Assembly (NCBI GenBank): GCA_028707125.1
Contig: JAQTUX010000001.1
Span: 775,950-839,949 of the forward strand
Reading direction: 5' to 3'
Origin: Candidatus Omnitrophota bacterium
GTDB taxonomy: Bacteria > Omnitrophota > Gorgyraeia > Gygaellales > JAQTUX01
Length of the DNA: 64,000 nucleotides
Positions 37,117-46,624 of the stretch are shown here, in pieces. The notes beneath the pieces are model-generated. The model was not told the DNA's origin, searched no databases, and saw nothing but the letters and a program-made list of their open reading frames with translations. The position numbers and the translations under genes were made by a program. Position 1 is the first letter of the stretch. Every line of letters begins with the position of its first letter.

Positions 37117-38395
37117 AAAGGTAGAAAAGGCGCAGAAGAACGATAAGGTTGATATTGAGAATTTAAAACAGCTCAAGATCTCCGAATTGACCAGGACGGC
37201 TAAGGATTTCAACGTGAACGGGGTCAGCGGGCTGAAAAAGCAGGACCTGATATTCAAGATATTGCAGGCGCAGGCGGAAAAGGAAGGGCTGATGTTCGGC
37301 GAGGGCGTGCTTGATATCCTTTCCGAGGGGTTTGGGTTCCTGCGTTCGCCCAATTATAATTACCTGCCCTGTCCGGACGATATATACGTTTCTCCTTCTC
37401 AGATAAGGAAGTTTGACCTGAAGACGGGGGATACGGTCAGCGGCCAGATCAGGCCTCCCAAGGAGGGAGAGAAATATTTCGCCCTGCTTAAGGTTGAGGC
37501 GGTAAATTTTGAGAGCCCTGAATCCGCCAAGGACAAGGTTTTGTTTGATAATCTTACTCCTGTTTATCCGCACGACAAATTCAATCTGGAAACCGGGCCG
37601 CAGGAGATATCAACGCGGCTGATGGACCTGCTTACGCCGATAGGCAAGGGCCAGCGCGGGCTGATAGTAGCCCAGCCCTACAGCGGAAAGACCGTGCTCC
37701 TGCAGAAGATCGCCAACGCCATAACCCAGAACCACCCGGATACCATTCTCATAGTGCTTCTTATTGATGAACGGCCCGAGGAGGTCACGGATATGCAGCG
37801 CCACGTCAAGGGGGAGGTCATATCTTCCACATTTGACGAGCCGCCTGAAAGGCACGTACAGGTAGCTGAGATGGTGCTGGAAAAGGCCAAGCGCCTGGTT
37901 GAGCACCACAAAGATGTCGTGATACTGCTGGACAGCATAACCCGGCTTGCCCGGGCGTACAACGCGGTAGTGCCGCACAGCGGAAAGGTGCTTTCCGGCG
38001 GCGTTGATTCCAATGCCCTGCAGAAGCCAAAGAGGTTTTTCGGCGCCGCGCGCGCCATTGATGAAGGCGGGAGCTTAACGATAATGGCTACCGCCCTTGT
38101 TGATACCGGCAGCAGGATGGATGAGGTCATATTTGAGGAGTTCAAAGGCACGGGCAATATGGAGATTCAACTTGACAGGAACCTGTTTCAGAGGAGAATA
38201 TATCCCGCCATCGACGTGAAGCGCTCCAATACCAGGCATGAAGAACTGCTGCTTAAGCCGGAGGTGCTTAACCGCGTGTGGGTATTGCGCAAGGTGCTTA
38301 ATGACCTTAATTCCGTTGAGGCGATGGAGCTTTTGATAGAGAAACTTTCAAAGACCAAGGATAATTCCGAGTTTCTGAACAATATGAACCAATGA
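37094..38395 (+). CDS. rho: Transcription termination factor Rho
   Basis: 433 residues from GTG 37094 with AGGAGG nearby upstream inside coaE. A charged N-terminal extension of about 20 residues ([15 protein letters not shown]) precedes the Rho-N domain ([16 protein letters not shown]...[12 protein letters not shown]), the RNA-binding cold-shock domain ([22 protein letters not shown]) and the RecA-like ATPase with [19 protein letters not shown]. Hexameric RNA-DNA helicase. Full set of motor motifs suggests an active factor. Confidence 0.96.
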   Translation: MEKTEKVEKVEKAQKNDKVDIENLKQLKISELTRTAKDFNVNGVSGLKKQDLIFKILQAQAEKEGLMFGEGVLDILSEGFGFLRSPNYNYLPCPDDIYVSPSQIRKFDLKTGDTVSGQIRPPKEGEKYFALLKVEAVNFESPESAKDKVLFDNLTPVYPHDKFNLETGPQEISTRLMDLLTPIGKGQRGLIVAQPYSGKTVLLQKIANAITQNHPDTILIVLLIDERPEEVTDMQRHVKGEVISSTFDEPPERHVQVAEMVLEKAKRLVEHHKDVVILLDSITRLARAYNAVVPHSGKVLSGGVDSNALQKPKRFFGAARAIDEGGSLTIMATALVDTGSRMDEVIFEEFKGTGNMEIQLDRNLFQRRIYPAIDVKRSNTRHEELLLKPEVLNRVWVLRKVLNDLNSVEAMELLIEKLSKTKDNSEFLNNMNQ

Positions 38396-38411
38396 GAGGA
38401 GAGAAGAAGAC

Positions 38412-38621
38412 ATGAAGAAAGGCATACACCCCGATTATAAGGAGACCACCGTTGCCTGCGCCTGCGGCGCGGTGATACACACGCGTTCCACCAAACAGAA
38501 CATCAAAGTGGAAATATGCTCCAGCTGCCATCCCTTTTTTACGGGTAAGCAGAAATTGCTGGATTCGGCGGGCCGCGTGGACAAGTTTATGAAGAAATAC
38601 AGGAAGGGCAAGGCCGAGTAA
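38412..38621 (+). CDS. rpmE: 50S ribosomal protein L31, zinc-binding form
   Basis: 69 residues. [22 protein letters not shown] and [15 protein letters not shown] are L31 hallmarks. The cysteines (CAC and CSSC) mark the zinc-containing C+ type. GAGGAGAGAAG lies before the ATG. The rho-rpmE-prfA-prmC order is conserved in many bacteria. Confidence 0.95.
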   Translation: MKKGIHPDYKETTVACACGAVIHTRSTKQNIKVEICSSCHPFFTGKQKLLDSAGRVDKFMKKYRKGKAE

Positions 38622-38631
38622 CCGGTAGTTT

Positions 38632-39705
38632 ATGAAGCCGCAGACCATCAAGAAGTTAGAGCAGTTGGAGGCCAGATACAGCGAACTTGAAGGACAGCTC
38701 GCGCGGCCCGAGGTGTTAGCCGATAGAGATACATACAACGGCTACGCCAAGGAACTCTCGGATATCTCTCTTGCCGTGTCTTCCTGGAAAAATTACAAGA
38801 AGATACAGGAAGAGATAGAGGGCTTAAGCCATGTGCTGTATGAAAAGCACGACGGGGAGTTCGTAGAGATGGTAAGGCAGGAGCGCTCTGCCCTGGAACA
38901 GAAACAGAAAGAGATCGAAGGCAGGATCGAAGAATTGTTGACTATCAAGGAGTCCGGCTGCGAAAGGGATATAATAGTGGAAGTCAGGGCAGGCACGGGC
39001 GGCCAGGAGGCATCGCTTTTTGCCGCCGACCTATACCGTATGTATACTAAATTCGCCGCCAAATGCGGCCTTGCCGTGGAAAGTATGTCCAGCAGCCCGA
39101 CGGAGTTAGGCGGGTTTAAAGAGGTTGTCTTTGCCGTTAAGGGCAGGGAGGCCTTCAGTAAATTCAAGTTTGAAAGCGGCGTGCACAGGGTCCAGCGCGT
39201 TCCCACTACCGAGGCCTCCGGCAGGATACACACCTCAGCCGCGACCGTCGCGGTGATAGTGGAGCCAGAAGAACGGGAATTTAAAATTGACCAGAAGGAT
39301 CTGAAAATAGATGTGTTCCGCGCCTCAGGCCATGGCGGCCAAAGCGTCAACACGGCGGATTCCGCTGTCCGGATCACGCACCTGCCCAGCGGCCTGGTGG
39401 TCACCTGCCAGGATGAGCGTTCGCAGCTTAAGAATAAAAACAAGGCGATGAGGGTCTTAAGGGCGCGCCTTCTGGACAAGGCGCAGCAGGAGCAGCAGTC
39501 GCGGCTTTCCCGGGAACGCAAGATGCAGGTGGGCACGGGCGACAGGAGCGAGAAGATACGCACATATAATTTTCCCGACAGGCGCGTGACCGACCACAGG
39601 ATCAATTTCACCACCCACCAGTTTGAGGGCGTGATGGACGGTAACCTTGACGAGATGATCGAGGCGCTGTATAAAGCGGAAAAGGAATTGAAGGAGAAAC
39701 AGTGA
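38632..39705 (+). CDS. prfA: Peptide chain release factor 1
   Basis: 357 residues. Reads UAA and UAG stop codons. The peptidyl-tRNA hydrolysis motif GGQ is in RASGHGGQSVNTADSAVRITHLPSG. Codon recognition and domain 3 segments (RVQRVPTTEASGRIHTSAATVAV) and the N-terminal coiled coil are normal. It is followed with a 4-bp overlap by prmC, which methylates this GGQ glutamine. Confidence 0.96.
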   Translation: MKPQTIKKLEQLEARYSELEGQLARPEVLADRDTYNGYAKELSDISLAVSSWKNYKKIQEEIEGLSHVLYEKHDGEFVEMVRQERSALEQKQKEIEGRIEELLTIKESGCERDIIVEVRAGTGGQEASLFAADLYRMYTKFAAKCGLAVESMSSSPTELGGFKEVVFAVKGREAFSKFKFESGVHRVQRVPTTEASGRIHTSAATVAVIVEPEEREFKIDQKDLKIDVFRASGHGGQSVNTADSAVRITHLPSGLVVTCQDERSQLKNKNKAMRVLRARLLDKAQQEQQSRLSRERKMQVGTGDRSEKIRTYNFPDRRVTDHRINFTTHQFEGVMDGNLDEMIEALYKAEKELKEKQ

Positions 39706-40472
39706 CGGAAACAGAACTTATATTAAGTTCGGCGCTTGACCTGGACAGGGCGCGGCTTTATCTGGGTGATTATAAAATAGATGAAAGGCAGGCAGCCCTT
39801 ATCGCGGATATAATGCGTCAGAGGCGGGAGGGCAAGCCCCTTCAGTATATACTTGGCGAGGCAGAGTTTTTTGGCTTAAATTTTGAGGTAAACGGCGCGG
39901 TGCTTATTCCACGGCCGGAAACAGAGATACTGGTGGAGGCGGCTATAGATATCAGCCGCGGTAATTCATTGTTCAATATTCTGGATATAGGTACGGGTTG
40001 CGGCTGTATCGCTGTCGGCATGGCGAAGAGTTTGCAGCGGGTATCTATTGACGCTACAGATATATCAGCGGCCGCGCTGACAGTGGCGCGGAAAAACGCC
40101 GCGAGCCACGGCGTATCCGGCAGGATAAGATTTATTAATGCCGATATTTTTCCGGTTGAAGGTTTGTATGATATGATCGTCTCCAATCCGCCCTACATCG
40201 CCGTTAGCGATATGCCGGGCCTGGTGCCCGAAGTCAAAGAGGAGCCGCCTGCCGCTTTGAACGGAGGATCTGACGGGCTGGATTTTTATAGAAGGATAGC
40301 ATCCGGGACAGGGCGTTATCTTAAAGAGAAGGGGTTTTTGATCATAGAGATAGGATACGGACAGTCAGGCGATGTCAAAAATATCTTAAGAAATACGCGT
40401 TTATTTGATAAAATACAGGTAATAAAAGATTATAGCGGCATTGAGAGAGTAGTCGTTGCCGGAAGAAAATAA
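39702..40472 (+). CDS. prmC: Release factor glutamine methyltransferase
   Basis: 256 residues from GTG 39702 within the prfA stop. SAM-dependent N5-methylation of the GGQ Gln in RF1 and RF2. An N-terminal helical domain is followed by PLQYILGEAEFFGL, PRPETEILVE, SAM loop LDIGTGCGCIAVG and catalytic IVSNPPYI. Pairing with prfA is near universal. Confidence 0.95.
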   Translation: MTETELILSSALDLDRARLYLGDYKIDERQAALIADIMRQRREGKPLQYILGEAEFFGLNFEVNGAVLIPRPETEILVEAAIDISRGNSLFNILDIGTGCGCIAVGMAKSLQRVSIDATDISAAALTVARKNAASHGVSGRIRFINADIFPVEGLYDMIVSNPPYIAVSDMPGLVPEVKEEPPAALNGGSDGLDFYRRIASGTGRYLKEKGFLIIEIGYGQSGDVKNILRNTRLFDKIQVIKDYSGIERVVVAGRK

Positions 40473-40473
40473 T

Positions 40474-41736
40474 ATGGATAAATTAGTTATAGAAGGCGGC
40501 GTCCCTTTAAAGGGAGAAGTCACGGTGAGCGGGGCAAAGAATTCGGTGCTGCCGATCCTTGCCGCGACGCTGCTTACGGATGATACCTGTACCATACTCA
40601 ACGTTCCGCATCTTAGTGATACCTTTACGATAGTCAAGCTGCTCAGGGCGCTGGGTAAGTCCTGCGAATTCTCAGACGGTAAGATCCAGGTTTCCTCAAA
40701 AGGCGTGAGGAGCGACACAGCCGACTATAAACTTGTTTCTACGATGCGCGGGTCTTTCTGCGTTCTGGGGCCGCTGCTGGCGCGCCTGGGCAGGTGCAAG
40801 GTATCTTTGCCCGGCGGATGCGTTATCGGCTCGCGCCCGGTAGACCTGCATCTTAAGGGCATAAAGGCGCTTGGCGCCAAGGTGGATATAGAAGGCGGAT
40901 ATGTTATCGCTTCCGCGAAGAAGCTCAAAGGCGCGCATATTTATCTGGGCGGGATTTTCGGTTCATCCGTGCTGGCAACGGCGAACGTAATGATGGCGGC
41001 CGTGCTCGCCCGCGGCAAGACCGTGATAGAGTCCGCTGCCTGCGAGCCGGAGATCGCCGATCTGGCAGGTTTCCTGATAAAAATGGGCGCCAGGATCAAT
41101 GGCCACGGCACGCCCATTATAGAGATAGAGGGCGTGGATGAGCTCGGCGGAGCAGAGCATAGCGTTATACCGGACAGGATAGAGGCGGGCACGTTCATCG
41201 CGGCGGCATTGATAACAAAAGGCAATATCCTGTTAAGGAACGGGGTCGCCGAACATCAGGGCGCCTTGATCGACGGGCTAAGGAGTTCCGGCGCGAGGAT
41301 AGACATGGGCGGCGACGGCATGAGAGTCAAGGGAGCGGTTAATCTGCGGCCCATGAACATAACTACATATCCTTATCCCGGCTTTCCTACCGATATGCAG
41401 GCGCAGATGGTTGCGTTAGCATGCGTGACCAGGGGCATAAGCGTGATAACCGACAAGGTCTTCCCGGACAGGTTCATGCATATTGCCGAACTTATGCGTA
41501 TGGGCGCCAAGATCCAGCGCCAGGGAAATACGGCGGTGGTCGAGGGCTGCAGGCATTTATCGGGAGCGGACGTTATGGCGTCTGATCTAAGGGCGTCCGC
41601 CGCTTTGGTGCTCGCGGGCCTGGTCGCCAAAGGCAGGACTACGGTTTTCCGGATCTATCATCTGGACAGAGGATATGATAAATTAGATGGTAGGCTGCGG
41701 CAGCTCGGCGCGAGGATAAGCAGGGAGAAACAGTAA
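40474..41736 (+). CDS. murA: UDP-N-acetylglucosamine 1-carboxyvinyltransferase
   Basis: 420 residues from ATG 40474 (GGAAG upstream); a TTG at 40456 inside prmC would add six residues. First committed step of peptidoglycan synthesis, transferring enolpyruvate from [16 protein letters not shown] carries the PEP-binding Lys-Asn, and [13 protein letters not shown] keeps the catalytic Cys that fosfomycin attacks. GIEVHQGAL-like [10 protein letters not shown] and FPTDMQAQM are normal. It precedes trpG with a 1-bp overlap, so the trp genes may read through from murA. Confidence 0.95.
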   Translation: MDKLVIEGGVPLKGEVTVSGAKNSVLPILAATLLTDDTCTILNVPHLSDTFTIVKLLRALGKSCEFSDGKIQVSSKGVRSDTADYKLVSTMRGSFCVLGPLLARLGRCKVSLPGGCVIGSRPVDLHLKGIKALGAKVDIEGGYVIASAKKLKGAHIYLGGIFGSSVLATANVMMAAVLARGKTVIESAACEPEIADLAGFLIKMGARINGHGTPIIEIEGVDELGGAEHSVIPDRIEAGTFIAAALITKGNILLRNGVAEHQGALIDGLRSSGARIDMGGDGMRVKGAVNLRPMNITTYPYPGFPTDMQAQMVALACVTRGISVITDKVFPDRFMHIAELMRMGAKIQRQGNTAVVEGCRHLSGADVMASDLRASAALVLAGLVAKGRTTVFRIYHLDRGYDKLDGRLRQLGARISREKQ

Positions 41737-42299
41737 TGATCCTGATGATCGATAATTATGATTCTTTTACCTATAATCTTGTCCAGTACCTCGGAGAATT
41801 GGGGGAGAAACTCAAGGTATTCAGGAATGACAAGATCACGGTCGCCGAGATATCAAGAATGCGCCCCAAAAAGATCGTCATTTCTCCGGGCCCGGGCAGG
41901 CCTGAGGACTCCGGCGTGTCCATAGATGTGATCAAGAGACTTGCCGGCAAGATCCCCATACTGGGTGTCTGCCTGGGGCATCAGGCAATAGGTTATGTTT
42001 TCGGGGCGAAAGTGATCAAGGCCAAACGGCTGATGCACGGCAAGACCTCAATGATCTATCATGACGCGAAGGGGTTATTTAAAGGGCTGCCCAATCCGTT
42101 TGAGGCGACAAGGTATCATTCTCTTATTCTGGAGAAGAAGACGCTGCCTGAATGTTTCAAGATAACCGCCTGGACACGGCAGGATGAGATTATGGGGATC
42201 AGGCATAAGGATTTCTCTCTATGGGGCGTGCAGTTTCATCCCGAGTCCATTATGACCAAGAGCGGCAAAAGATTATTAAAGAACTTTATTGGATTATGA
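41736..42299 (+). CDS. trpG: Anthranilate synthase glutamine amidotransferase subunit (or aminodeoxychorismate synthase PabA)
   Basis: 187 residues, class I glutaminase. [27 protein letters not shown], nucleophile Cys in [18 protein letters not shown] and the Glu-His pair of GVQFHPESI are complete. It releases ammonia from glutamine for the synthase subunit, which is not encoded here; trpE is absent from the window. The same protein may also serve PabB. It shares a base with murA and overlaps trpD by 4 bp. Confidence 0.93.
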   Translation: MILMIDNYDSFTYNLVQYLGELGEKLKVFRNDKITVAEISRMRPKKIVISPGPGRPEDSGVSIDVIKRLAGKIPILGVCLGHQAIGYVFGAKVIKAKRLMHGKTSMIYHDAKGLFKGLPNPFEATRYHSLILEKKTLPECFKITAWTRQDEIMGIRHKDFSLWGVQFHPESIMTKSGKRLLKNFIGL

Positions 42300-43369
42300 T
42301 AAAAGAAGCGATAGCAAAAGTGATCAAGTGCAGCGACCTTTCGCCGTCAGAGATGGGCTCTGTCATGGAGGAGATAATGACCGGCGCGGCCACTGTCGGC
42401 CAGATGGCTTCTTTTCTTACGGCGCTTAGCACCAAAGGAGAGACCATTGACGAGCTCACCGCCGCGGTAAGCGTGATGCGCGGGCATGTAAGAAAGATCA
42501 AGGCAAGGAAACGCATGGTCCTTGATACCTGCGGCACAGGCGGCGACAGGAAAGGCACTTTTAATATATCCACCGTTGCCGCGTTTGTGGCGGCAGGGGC
42601 GGGCGTTACCGTGGCAAAACACGGCAACCGCTCCGTATCCAGTTCTTGCGGCAGCGCCGACCTTCTTGAAGAACTGGGTATTGATATAAATCTTAAAGAG
42701 GCGGACCTGGAAGAATGCCTGAACAGCCTCGGTATTGCCTTTCTTTTCGCGCCAAACCTCCATCCGGCGATGAAATACGCGGCGCCGGTAAGGAAAGAGA
42801 TAGGCATAAGGACTATTTTTAACCTGTTGGGCCCCCTTACCAATCCCGCCTCAGCCACGCATCAGCTTATAGGCGTTTATGACGCGGGCTGGACAAAGCC
42901 GCTTGCCTGTGTTTTGGGCAGGCTGGGGGCGAGGCATGCCCTTGTTGTCCACGGGAAGGACGGACTTGATGAGGTGACCACTGTCTCCGATACGCTGGTT
43001 TCCGAATACAGGGGAGGCAGAGTAAGGTCATATAAAATAAACCCGCGGGATTTCGGCATTAAGCGTTCAGAACCAGATGACCTCTGCGGCGGCAGCAGAG
43101 AGGTCAATGCCGAGATCGCCATGGATGTGCTTGAAGGCGGCCGCGGGGCTAAGAGGGACATTGTCGTCCTTAACGCCGGATGCGCGATATACGCCGCGGA
43201 CAAAGCGCGCGGCATTAAGGAAGGCATAAAAATGGCCGAGCGTTCTCTGGATTCAAAAGCGGCATTAAAGAAACTTGAACTGCTCAGGTCGTATTCACCC
43301 CGCCCTTTTGGTTCGTTACAATCTGTAAGAAACCCAAAAGGGCGGGGTTCACAGGCGGCGAAGAAATGA
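42296..43369 (+). CDS. trpD: Anthranilate phosphoribosyltransferase with repeat-derived tail
   Basis: 357 residues from ATG 42296, which overlaps trpG by 4 bp; earlier in-frame starts lie inside trpG. Transfers phosphoribose to anthranilate. [64 protein letters not shown] and [10 protein letters not shown] are family signatures. The normal enzyme ends near LELLRSY; about 24 further residues (SPRPFGS...GRGSQAAKK) are encoded across a 15-bp inverted repeat at the 3' end, so they look like a read-through extension made by an inserted palindrome. Confidence 0.94.
   Translation: MIKEAIAKVIKCSDLSPSEMGSVMEEIMTGAATVGQMASFLTALSTKGETIDELTAAVSVMRGHVRKIKARKRMVLDTCGTGGDRKGTFNISTVAAFVAAGAGVTVAKHGNRSVSSSCGSADLLEELGIDINLKEADLEECLNSLGIAFLFAPNLHPAMKYAAPVRKEIGIRTIFNLLGPLTNPASATHQLIGVYDAGWTKPLACVLGRLGARHALVVHGKDGLDEVTTVSDTLVSEYRGGRVRSYKINPRDFGIKRSEPDDLCGGSREVNAEIAMDVLEGGRGAKRDIVVLNAGCAIYAADKARGIKEGIKMAERSLDSKAALKKLELLRSYSPRPFGSLQSVRNPKGRGSQAAKK
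43297..43348. repeat. 15-bp inverted repeat inside the trpD 3' end
   Basis: ACCCCGCCCTTTTGG (43297-43311) is matched by its exact reverse complement at 43334-43348 with a 22-bp loop. It lies within the last 24 codons of trpD, 18 bp before the trpC start. No T-run follows. Different in sequence from the double-hairpin element near trpA but in the same kind of position. Confidence 0.85.
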
Positions 43370-44151
43370 AGCAGAATTTCCTGAAAGAGGCCATAGATAG
43401 AAAGAAGCAGAAGGTCGCGGAGCTCAAGCAGTCCTTTCCCGAAGAGCAGCTTAAGGAGAAGATCGCGTCTATGGGCGGTACTTTGGGTTTCAGGGAGGCG
43501 GTCTCAAAGCCGAAGAAAATAAATCTTATTGCCGAGATCAAAAAGGCGTCTCCTTCCTGCGGGGCGATCAGGCCGGACATCAGCGTCGCGGAAGTCGCCG
43601 GGATCTACAAAGACGCGGGCGCGGCAGCCATATCGGTGTTGACTGAAGAGTCGTTCTTTGCCGGCAGTATCGAAGATTTGAGAGTGGTGAGAGAAACAGT
43701 TGATATCCCTATCCTGCGCAAGGATTTCATAATAGACCCTTATCAGATCTTTGAGTCGCGCGCGTTCGGCGCGGACGCGGTGCTGCTCATAGCCGGCGCC
43801 CTTACCAACGAGGCGATCAAATCAATGACGTCTCTTGCCGGAACGCTGGGGCTTGACTGCCTTGTGGAGGTGCATAATGAAAAAGAGCTGAAGCGCGCGC
43901 TCAACCTGAAAGCCCCTCTCATAGGCGTTAATAACAGGGACCTGAATACCCTGGAGGTTGATTTTAAGACCACCGAGAAACTGATCTATCTTATCCCGCG
44001 CGACAAGACCATTGTCGTTGAAAGCGGGATCAAAACCCACCAGGACGTCCTCTTTCTTAAAATTCTGGGCATAAACGCCGTGCTTATCGGGGAGGCGCTT
44101 ATGCGCGCCGAAGATATTTCCGCGGGCGTTAAAGACATAATGGGATGGTAA
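43366..44151 (+). CDS. trpC: Indole-3-glycerol phosphate synthase
   Basis: 261 residues, monofunctional (no fused TrpF). TIM barrel: LIAEIKKASPSCG, VLTEESFFAGS, ILRKDFIIDPYQI, LVEVHNEKEL, IGVNNRDLNTLEVD and VESGIKTHQDV carry the catalytic Lys and Glu residues. It closes the indole ring. Overlaps trpD by 4 bp. No trpF (phosphoribosylanthranilate isomerase) is visible in the window. Confidence 0.95.
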   Translation: MKQNFLKEAIDRKKQKVAELKQSFPEEQLKEKIASMGGTLGFREAVSKPKKINLIAEIKKASPSCGAIRPDISVAEVAGIYKDAGAAAISVLTEESFFAGSIEDLRVVRETVDIPILRKDFIIDPYQIFESRAFGADAVLLIAGALTNEAIKSMTSLAGTLGLDCLVEVHNEKELKRALNLKAPLIGVNNRDLNTLEVDFKTTEKLIYLIPRDKTIVVESGIKTHQDVLFLKILGINAVLIGEALMRAEDISAGVKDIMGW

Positions 44152-44543
44152 GGCGCGCGTTCATGATCCTTGCTCTCGTTCTTGTCTCTGCCGAAGGAGG
44201 ATACGGGCAAGACGAGGCGCAAACAGAGTTTGAGATCGGCAGCTATGAGGATTACCCTGCCGGGACCATAAAATATATTGGCGATGCCAAAGTGTATATC
44301 ATGTCCGATGAAGAAGGCGTATACGCCTTATCCGCGGAGTGCGAAAGGGGAAGGGGCATAATCGAGAAGCGCAAGGTGGGATTTCTCTGCAGGAAGAACG
44401 GCGCCCTGTATAAAGATGACGGCACGGCGTATTATATAGCCGCTAAAGATCTGGAGTGGTATAAAATAGAAGAAGATGAAAAGGGCGGCCTCGTTGTAAA
44501 TAAGGAGGAGGTCGTGCCCAAGGGAGAAAAATTTAATAAATAA
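44145..44543 (+). CDS. Secreted Rieske-like protein lacking both histidine ligands
   Basis: 132 residues. A signal peptide (hydrophobic 6-15, then about AEGGYGQ) suggests export. The mature part reads like a Rieske ferredoxin domain in order: [32 protein letters not shown], a beta segment ending [20 protein letters not shown], and LEWYKIEED...GGLVVNKEE. Box I, normally C-x-H, is Cys66-Glu-Arg68; box II, normally C-x2-H-G, is Cys82-Arg-Lys-Asn85-Gly. Both Cys are kept and both His are replaced, so a normal [2Fe-2S] Rieske cluster should not form; the Cys pair might form a disulfide. It overlaps trpC by 7 bp and precedes the trpB promoter. The family call rests on pattern reading and is tentative. 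Confidence 0.55.
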   Translation: MVRRAFMILALVLVSAEGGYGQDEAQTEFEIGSYEDYPAGTIKYIGDAKVYIMSDEEGVYALSAECERGRGIIEKRKVGFLCRKNGALYKDDGTAYYIAAKDLEWYKIEEDEKGGLVVNKEEVVPKGEKFNK

Positions 44544-44555
44544 GAATAGGGACAA

Positions 44556-44584
44556 TTGACATAGCTGATTTTATTATCTATAAT
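44556..44584 (+). promoter_or_regulatory. Perfect consensus promoter giving leaderless trpB mRNA
   Basis: TTGACA (44556-44561), 17-bp spacer, TATAAT (44579-44584), both hexamers exact. The trpB ATG at 44591 starts 6 bp after the -10, where transcription should begin, and there is no Shine-Dalgarno. trpBA therefore has its own constitutive-looking promoter separate from trpGDC. Confidence 0.85.
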
Positions 44585-44590
44585 AAAAAT

Positions 44591-45805
44591 ATGATACCGG
44601 ACAAAACAGGACATTTTGGCGCATTCGGCGGAAAGTTCGTGCCCGAGACCTTGATCTTCGCTCTTGATGAATTGGAAAAGGCGTATGCAAAGGCAAAGAA
44701 GGACAAGGCCTTTGCTTCAGAGCTCAAATACTACCTGCGTGACTACGCGGGCAGGCCGACACCGCTTTATTTCGCGGCGAATTTAAGCAGGAAGGCCGGA
44801 GCGAAGATCTACCTTAAGCGCGAAGACCTGCTGCACACCGGCGCCCACAAGATAAACAATACCTTAGGGCAGATACTCCTGGCCAGGAGAATGAATAAGC
44901 GCAGGATAATCGCGGAGACAGGGGCCGGCCAGCACGGCGTTGCCACGGCTACCGTGTGCGCGCTGTTTGGCATGAAATGCAGGGTCTATATGGGGGAAGA
45001 GGACATAGCCAGGCAGCGCTTAAATGTCTTTCGCATGAAATTATTAGGGGCTGAGGTGAGCCGGGTGAAGAGCGGTTCGCGCACTCTTAAAGACGCTACC
45101 TCCGAGGCAATACGCGATTGGGTCACCAATGTCAGGGATACTCATTATATAATCGGCTCTGTTGTCGGGCCGCACCCGTATCCGATGATGGTCAGGGATT
45201 TTCAGTCAGTGCTTGGCGCTGAGGCAAGGAGGCAGATCATGCGGAAGGAAGGCCGGCTGCCGGATTATCTGCTTGCCTGCGTAGGCGGAGGAAGCAACGC
45301 CATGGGCCTGTTCTATAAATTCTTTGCCGACCGGTCTGTTAAATTCATCGGCGTCGAAGGCGCGGGAAAAGGCATCGGCAGCGGGGCGCATTCCGCCTCG
45401 CTCCTTGCCGGCACAACAGGCGTGCTGCACGGTTCCAAATCAAGCCTGCTTCAAGACAGGTACGGCCAGATAAAGAACGCCCACTCCATAGCGGCAGGGC
45501 TTGACTATCCCGGCACAGGCCCCGAACACGCGTATTATAAATCAACAGGCAGGGCCAGATACGTCGCGGTCGCGGACAGGCAGGCGCTGGAAGGGTTCAA
45601 GATGCTTTCTGAATTAGAAGGTATTATTCCCGCGCTTGAATCCGCGCACGCTATATATTACCTTACGAAGATGAAATCGTATTTGAAGAAAAATGACATT
45701 GTAATAGTTTGCCTCTCTGGTAGAGGTGATAAGGATATTGATATAATTATGGAGTATACCCCACACTCACGTGTGGGGAATGTCAATCTAAGCATAGCCA
45801 GATGA
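44591..45805 (+). CDS. trpB: Tryptophan synthase beta chain
   Basis: 404 residues. PLP enzyme joining indole and serine. [25 protein letters not shown] (PLP lysine), [39 protein letters not shown] and SGRGDKD are intact, so the enzyme is complete up to about residue 388. The last 15 residues (TPHSRVGN...) and the stop codon are supplied by copy 2 of the double-hairpin repeat. The start is at the predicted transcription start, with no Shine-Dalgarno. Followed by trpA after 27 bp. Confidence 0.96.
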   Translation: MIPDKTGHFGAFGGKFVPETLIFALDELEKAYAKAKKDKAFASELKYYLRDYAGRPTPLYFAANLSRKAGAKIYLKREDLLHTGAHKINNTLGQILLARRMNKRRIIAETGAGQHGVATATVCALFGMKCRVYMGEEDIARQRLNVFRMKLLGAEVSRVKSGSRTLKDATSEAIRDWVTNVRDTHYIIGSVVGPHPYPMMVRDFQSVLGAEARRQIMRKEGRLPDYLLACVGGGSNAMGLFYKFFADRSVKFIGVEGAGKGIGSGAHSASLLAGTTGVLHGSKSSLLQDRYGQIKNAHSIAAGLDYPGTGPEHAYYKSTGRARYVAVADRQALEGFKMLSELEGIIPALESAHAIYYLTKMKSYLKKNDIVIVCLSGRGDKDIDIIMEYTPHSRVGNVNLSIAR

Positions 45806-45827
45806 TACTACACACGTAAGTGTGTAG
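45759..45827 (+). repeat. Double-hairpin repeat element, copy 2, spanning the trpB end
   Basis: Hairpin 1 (45759-45778) has the same arms as copy 1 with loop TCAC; hairpin 2 (45808-45827) is identical to copy 1. The 29-nt linker differs from copy 1 at 5 positions. It contains the trpB stop at 45803-45805 and ends 5 bp before the trpA ATG at 45833; the bases AGAGGGA overlapping its edge serve as the trpA Shine-Dalgarno. Confidence 0.88.
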
Positions 45828-45832
45828 AGGGA

Positions 45833-46624
45833 ATGATGACAAATAGAATCGATAGGAAATTTAAGGAACTCAGATCGCAAAAGAAAAGCGCATTCATTGC
45901 CTTTATAACCGCCGGCTTCCCCAGTTTAAACGCCACAGAGAAACTAGTGCTGGGGCTTGAGAAGCGCGGCGTGGACATTATCGAGCTGGGAGTGCCGTTT
46001 TCTGACCCGCTCGCGGACGGCCCCATAATTCAGGCATCCTCGCTTTATTCTTTAAAAAGAAAGACCAATTTAAGCAAGATACTCTCGTTGGTAAAGAAGA
46101 TCAGGATGCAGACACAGATACCCATATGCCTGATGACATACGTAAATCCTGTCCTCGCGATGGGAGAAAAGGAATTTCTGCTCCGCGCGAAGCAGAGCGG
46201 CGTTGACGGCATAATAGTCCCTGACTTGCCGCCTGAAGAGGCCTCCGGTCTGATAAGGCACGCGAGGAAGCAGGCAGTGCATACCATTTTCTTTCTCTCG
46301 CCCACAAGCGGCATCAAAAGGATCAAATATGTAGCGAAGCGTTCCAGAGGATTTATTTATTATGTGTCGCTTACCGGCGTTACCGGAGCCAGGAAGAGCC
46401 TGGAAACAGACCTGAAAAGCAGGATCAGGATGATCAAGAGGCATGTAAAATTACCGGTATGCGTGGGATTCGGCGTATCCACGGCTGAGCATGTAAGCCG
46501 CGTAAAGGCGTTAGCCGACGGCGTGATCGTAGGCAGCGCGATAATAGATAATATCCGCGCCAACCTGAAAAGGCCCGATATGCTGAGGCGGGCGCTTGAT
46601 TTCGTAAAGTCAATCAATGTATAA
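45833..46624 (+). CDS. trpA: Tryptophan synthase alpha chain
   Basis: 263 residues from ATG 45833 (a second ATG follows directly). TIM barrel cleaving indole-3-glycerol phosphate. AFIAFITAGFPS, IIELGVPFSDPLADGPIIQASS (catalytic Glu and Asp), GIIVPDLPPEEA, YYVSLTGVTGARKSL and VGFGVSTAEHV are normal. Its ribosome-binding site, AGAGGGA, is formed at the edge of the repeat element, next to the stable hairpin 2, so translation may be damped or coupled to trpB. Overlaps the protease gene by 8 bp. Confidence 0.96.
   Translation: MMTNRIDRKFKELRSQKKSAFIAFITAGFPSLNATEKLVLGLEKRGVDIIELGVPFSDPLADGPIIQASSLYSLKRKTNLSKILSLVKKIRMQTQIPICLMTYVNPVLAMGEKEFLLRAKQSGVDGIIVPDLPPEEASGLIRHARKQAVHTIFFLSPTSGIKRIKYVAKRSRGFIYYVSLTGVTGARKSLETDLKSRIRMIKRHVKLPVCVGFGVSTAEHVSRVKALADGVIVGSAIIDNIRANLKRPDMLRRALDFVKSINV

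Noticed and set aside
38793-39614. 273-codon open frame antisense to prfA
   Set aside because: Ser/Leu/Arg-rich shadow of a highly conserved gene; no start site signals.
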